Below are positions 5,302 to 7,327 of a stretch of DNA of 7,327 bases, piece by piece (the first letter of the stretch is position 1; each line of letters begins with the position of its first letter). The stretch is from CAZMVU01 sp964569295 (GTDB lineage Bacteria > Hydrogenedentota > Hydrogenedentia > Hydrogenedentales > JAGMZX01), in contig CAZMVU010000228.1 in the NCBI GenBank assembly GCA_964569295.1, forward strand, positions 1 to 7,327, read 5' to 3'. Under the pieces are notes generated by a model. It had not been told where the DNA came from, searched no databases, and was given only the letters and a program-made list of their open reading frames with translations. The position numbers and the translations under genes were made by a program.

Positions 5302-6378
5302 ATGCCGCCGCACGAGAATAAACGTCTTTCTGGCCGCGCCCCGCACACTGCCGGGGATTCTGGCCGGACTCCCAAGCGATCACAAGGCTATTGGCGTATC
5401 GTGTGGCGCCAGTTCCGGCAGCGCACCCTGGGACAGGTGGGTCTCGCGCTGATTGTGTTCATGGGGCTGGTGGCCTTGTTCGCGCCCTTCCTCGCCGGTG
5501 ATACGCCTATCTACCTGGTGAAAGACGGTGCCACCTACTGGTTCCCGAACCTCATTGAATACGATGCCCTGGTCGCCGACAACCTCTATGCCAACTTCGA
5601 CCGCTGGATTCCCGATGAGGCGAAAGGGGAAACCGCCCTGCGCCCCCTCGTGCCATATGGCCCGAACCGCCAGGATCTGCGCGCGCGCCTCGCGGCCCCC
5701 AGCCGCGAACACTGGCTCGGCACCGACGACCGTGGCCGCGATGTGCTCAGCCGCATGGTCTGGGGTACGCGGGTGTCGATGTCGGTCGGGTTTGTGGCGG
5801 TGGGTATTGCCGTGTTGATTGGCGTGGTGCTCGGGTCGATCGCGGGGTACTACGGCGGCTGGGTGGATGCGCTGGTGCTGCGCGTGATCGAGGTGGTGCT
5901 GGTGTTCCCCGCCTTTTTCCTCGTCATCACGGTAATGGCCTTTCTGCCGCCCAACATCCTGAACATCATGGCCGTCATCGGCCTCACAAGCTGGCCCGGC
6001 ATTGCGCGGCTCGTGCGCGGCGAGTTCCTCAAGAACAAACAGTCCGACTACACCATTGCCGCGCGCGTGATGGGCCTGCGCGACCTGCGCATCATCTTCC
6101 GGCACCTGTTGCCGAACTCAATCAGCCCCGTGTTTGTCGCGGCGACCTTCGGCGTGGCCGGGGCGATCCTCACCGAGTCCGGCCTGAGCTTCCTCGGGTT
6201 CGGCGTGCCGCCGCCGGCCGCGAGTTGGGGCGAAACGCTCAAGCAATCCCAGAGCTACGTCGACTTCGCGTGGTGGCTCGTGGTATTCCCCGGCGCCGCC
6301 ATCTTCGTGACCGTGGTCGGCTTCAACCTGGTCGGTGAGTCCCTGCGCGACGCCATGGACCCGCGGCTGCGGGAGTAA
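5302..6378 (+). CDS. ABC transporter permease, DppC/OppC family
   Basis: The 358-residue partner permease has a Lys/Arg-rich cytoplasmic tail (1-42), a first helix (about 43-64), and an unusually long periplasmic segment (about 66-156) containing the conserved HWLGTDDRGRDVLSRMVWG (137-155). Further helices lie at about 157-181, 193-215, 219-238, 276-298 and 324-345. The EAA loop is AARVMGLRDLRIIFRHLLP (253-271), and the FLGFGVPPPAASWGETL (297-313) and MDPRLR endings are diagnostic for OppC-type permeases. Typical E. coli DppC/OppC are about 300 residues; the extra length is mainly in the first periplasmic loop, as in longer YejE-like members. No good Shine-Dalgarno precedes the ATG at 5302, but no other in-frame ATG exists back to the stop at 5254-5256. 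A 7-codon ORF (5270-5293) ends 8 nt before it and might couple translation. It is the last gene of the rightward operon visible. Confidence 0.95.
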   Translation: MPPHENKRLSGRAPHTAGDSGRTPKRSQGYWRIVWRQFRQRTLGQVGLALIVFMGLVALFAPFLAGDTPIYLVKDGATYWFPNLIEYDALVADNLYANFDRWIPDEAKGETALRPLVPYGPNRQDLRARLAAPSREHWLGTDDRGRDVLSRMVWGTRVSMSVGFVAVGIAVLIGVVLGSIAGYYGGWVDALVLRVIEVVLVFPAFFLVITVMAFLPPNILNIMAVIGLTSWPGIARLVRGEFLKNKQSDYTIAARVMGLRDLRIIFRHLLPNSISPVFVAATFGVAGAILTESGLSFLGFGVPPPAASWGETLKQSQSYVDFAWWLVVFPGAAIFVTVVGFNLVGESLRDAMDPRLRE

Positions 6379-6414
6379 TGGTGCCCCCGGATACGCCGTG
6401 CATGAGGTTTCACA

Positions 6415-7158
6415 CTACGCCATCGGCTCGAGCGGGTCCCAATTGCCGCGCACCACGCCGCCGCGGGGTTTCGTGGGCGCCGCCCAGCGCACGCCATTGC
6501 CGATAACCTTGAGTACGTTTTCATCGTGGAATTGCGGCAGTGTCTCGTGGCCCGGCCGGAAGTAGAACACCTTGCCCAGCCCCCGGTGCCAGCAACAGCC
6601 GCTGCGAAAGACCTCGCCCCCCTGGAACCAGGAGATGAACACCAACTGGTCGGGTTGTGGAATGTCGAAGTGCTCGCCATACATCTCCGCTTTATCGAGC
6701 TCGAAATACTCCGGCACCCCATCGGCGATTGGGTGCGCCGGATCAACCACCCAGAGGCGTTCACGCTCGCCGACGCCGGCCCACTCCCGCCACTTCAGCA
6801 TGCAACTCGTGCCCATCAGGCGGTGGAAGGGCTTTGCGTTGTGTCCCGAGTGCAACGCGAGAAAACCCATGCCATCGAGCACCGCCTGCTGCACCTTGGC
6901 GGCGGTCTCCTCTGTGACCGCGTCGTGTGCCTTATGGCCCCACCACGTGAGCACGTCGGTGTCCGCGAGCACCGCGTCCGATAGCCCTTGGTCCGGGTCC
7001 CCGAGTTCGGCATAACGTACCGAGGCGACCGCCGGCAAGGTCTCCAGGTATCGGCCGATCTGCCGGCCCATGCCGTCCGGATAAAGTTCGGCCGCTTTTT
7101 CCACCGTCTTCTCGAGGAGCCCCTCGTTCCATATTGTCACGCGGATGCCGCTTGCCAT
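6415..7158 (-). CDS. thuA: ThuA-like protein (trehalose utilization family)
   Basis: The 247-residue product matches the ThuA family along its whole length. It has RVTIWNE at the N-terminus (6-12), YPDG (26-29), LTWWGHKAHD (70-79), GFLALHSGH (98-106), LMGTSCMLKWRE (114-125), HPIADGVPEYFEL (142-154), EMYGEHFDIP (158-167) and GKVFYFRPGHETLP (195-208). ThuA has a class I glutamine-amidotransferase-like fold. In Sinorhizobium, ThuA with the oxidoreductase ThuB is needed for growth on trehalose and related disaccharides, via 3-keto derivatives. No signal peptide is seen, so it is cytoplasmic. AAGGAGG (7169-7175) lies 10 nt before the ATG at 7156-7158 and 7 nt before an adjacent in-frame TTG (7159-7161); ATG is preferred, but TTG is possible. 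It is convergent with the permease operon (36-bp gap). No thuB-like gene is in the window. The precise reaction is unproven. Confidence 0.93.
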   Translation of the reverse strand: MASGIRVTIWNEGLLEKTVEKAAELYPDGMGRQIGRYLETLPAVASVRYAELGDPDQGLSDAVLADTDVLTWWGHKAHDAVTEETAAKVQQAVLDGMGFLALHSGHNAKPFHRLMGTSCMLKWREWAGVGERERLWVVDPAHPIADGVPEYFELDKAEMYGEHFDIPQPDQLVFISWFQGGEVFRSGCCWHRGLGKVFYFRPGHETLPQFHDENVLKVIGNGVRWAAPTKPRGGVVRGNWDPLEPMA

Positions 7159-7168
7159 CAATGTACGT

Positions 7169-7175
7169 CCTCCTT
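7169..7175 (-). promoter_or_regulatory. Strong Shine-Dalgarno site of thuA
   Basis: On the minus strand this reads AAGGAGG. Its spacing is 10 nt to the ATG (7156-7158) or 7 nt to the adjacent TTG (7159-7161), so it supports translation here but leaves the first codon ambiguous by one position. Confidence 0.8.
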
Positions 7176-7197
7176 GATTTGCGGATTGTGGAATCGT

Positions 7198-7238
7198 GAA
7201 GCGGGTAAGCGCCTATAGTGTAGCCGAGCGCCCGCTTC
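7198..7238. promoter_or_regulatory. Inverted repeat, candidate operator over the thuA promoter
   Basis: GAAGCGGG (7198-7205) and CCCGCTTC (7231-7238) form a perfect 8-bp inverted repeat with 33 bp between arm centres, about three helical turns. It brackets the -10 box and covers part of the spacer of the thuA promoter candidate. The motif CGGGTAA also recurs directly at 7202-7208 and 7238-7244. Spacing on one face of the helix suits binding by a dimer or pair of dimers; the regulator is unknown. Confidence 0.35.
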
Positions 7239-7245
7239 GGGTAAA
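7217..7245 (-). promoter_or_regulatory. Candidate sigma-70-type promoter of thuA
   Basis: On the minus strand TTTACC (7240-7245) is followed after exactly 17 nt by TACACT (7217-7222); each hexamer matches 4 of 6 consensus bases. Transcription would start near 7210, leaving a 5' leader of about 50 nt that contains the AAGGAGG ribosome site. Match quality is moderate, but the spacing and position are right. Confidence 0.45.
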
Positions 7246-7327
7246 AGGGGATCTGAGAACATACAAATACGCAATTCTTTAGCCGTATGGCGCAAGGGAG
7301 CGCACGTGTTTCGCCAATCTGCCCTGT

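Noticed and set aside
5380..6105. 241-codon open frame on the minus strand antisense to the second permease
   Set aside because: Its His/Asp/Glu-rich, low-complexity product mirrors membrane-protein codons; the sense frame is an unambiguous permease.
5251..7260. Identical 10-mer ATCTGAGAAC at 5251-5260 and 7251-7260
   Set aside because: Many 10-mers are expected to recur by chance in a window this size, and the flanks do not match.
7287..7327. Possible + strand gene starting at ATG 7287 and running off the right edge
   Set aside because: Only 13 codons are visible, without a Shine-Dalgarno site; this is not enough to support a gene.

Overview
The window looks like part of a GC-rich (about 60% by eye) Gram-negative genome, probably an environmental or metagenomic lineage. 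Four observations support this. There are lipoprotein signal peptides on envelope proteins. The ABC importer is of the periplasmic-binding-protein type. Strong AAGGAGG-like Shine-Dalgarno sites precede two genes. The gene mix (Asp-box protein, paired redoxin lipoproteins, ThuA) is common in Planctomycetota, Hydrogenedentota and similar phyla. The phylum is an inference; no rRNA or tRNA is present to fix it.

Layout: the left edge (2-250, +) carries the C-terminal end of a gene with one Asp-box (BNR) motif. Facing it is a tight three-gene leftward operon (2141 to 286, -) of extracytoplasmic thioredoxin-fold proteins. Two are tandem paralogous PRX-like redoxins (1515-2141 and 866-1486), each with a single active-site Cys and a C-terminal GCTIKR motif. 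The third is a TlpA/ResA-like lipoprotein with a full CPPC site (286-861). A 176-bp divergent intergenic region separates this operon from a rightward set: a family-5 peptide/oligosaccharide-binding lipoprotein (2318-3997), a 248-bp gap rich in hairpins, then the two membrane permeases of a Dpp/Opp-type importer (4246-5241 and 5302-6378). No ATPase gene follows. Instead a ThuA-like gene (6415-7158, -) converges on the permeases, with a good promoter and an inverted repeat upstream of it at the right edge.

How they may work together: the redoxin operon probably handles thiol chemistry in the periplasm or inner-membrane surface, with the CPPC protein a candidate electron donor for the two single-Cys paralogs. 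The binding protein and permeases import a small peptide or sugar derivative, using ATPases encoded elsewhere. ThuA suggests disaccharide (trehalose-type) catabolism nearby, but it is transcribed separately and convergently, so a link with the transporter is only suggestive.

I found no clearly unprecedented system. The parts most worth following up are the hairpin cluster between binding protein and permease, the paired single-Cys redoxins, and the putative operator overlapping the thuA promoter.
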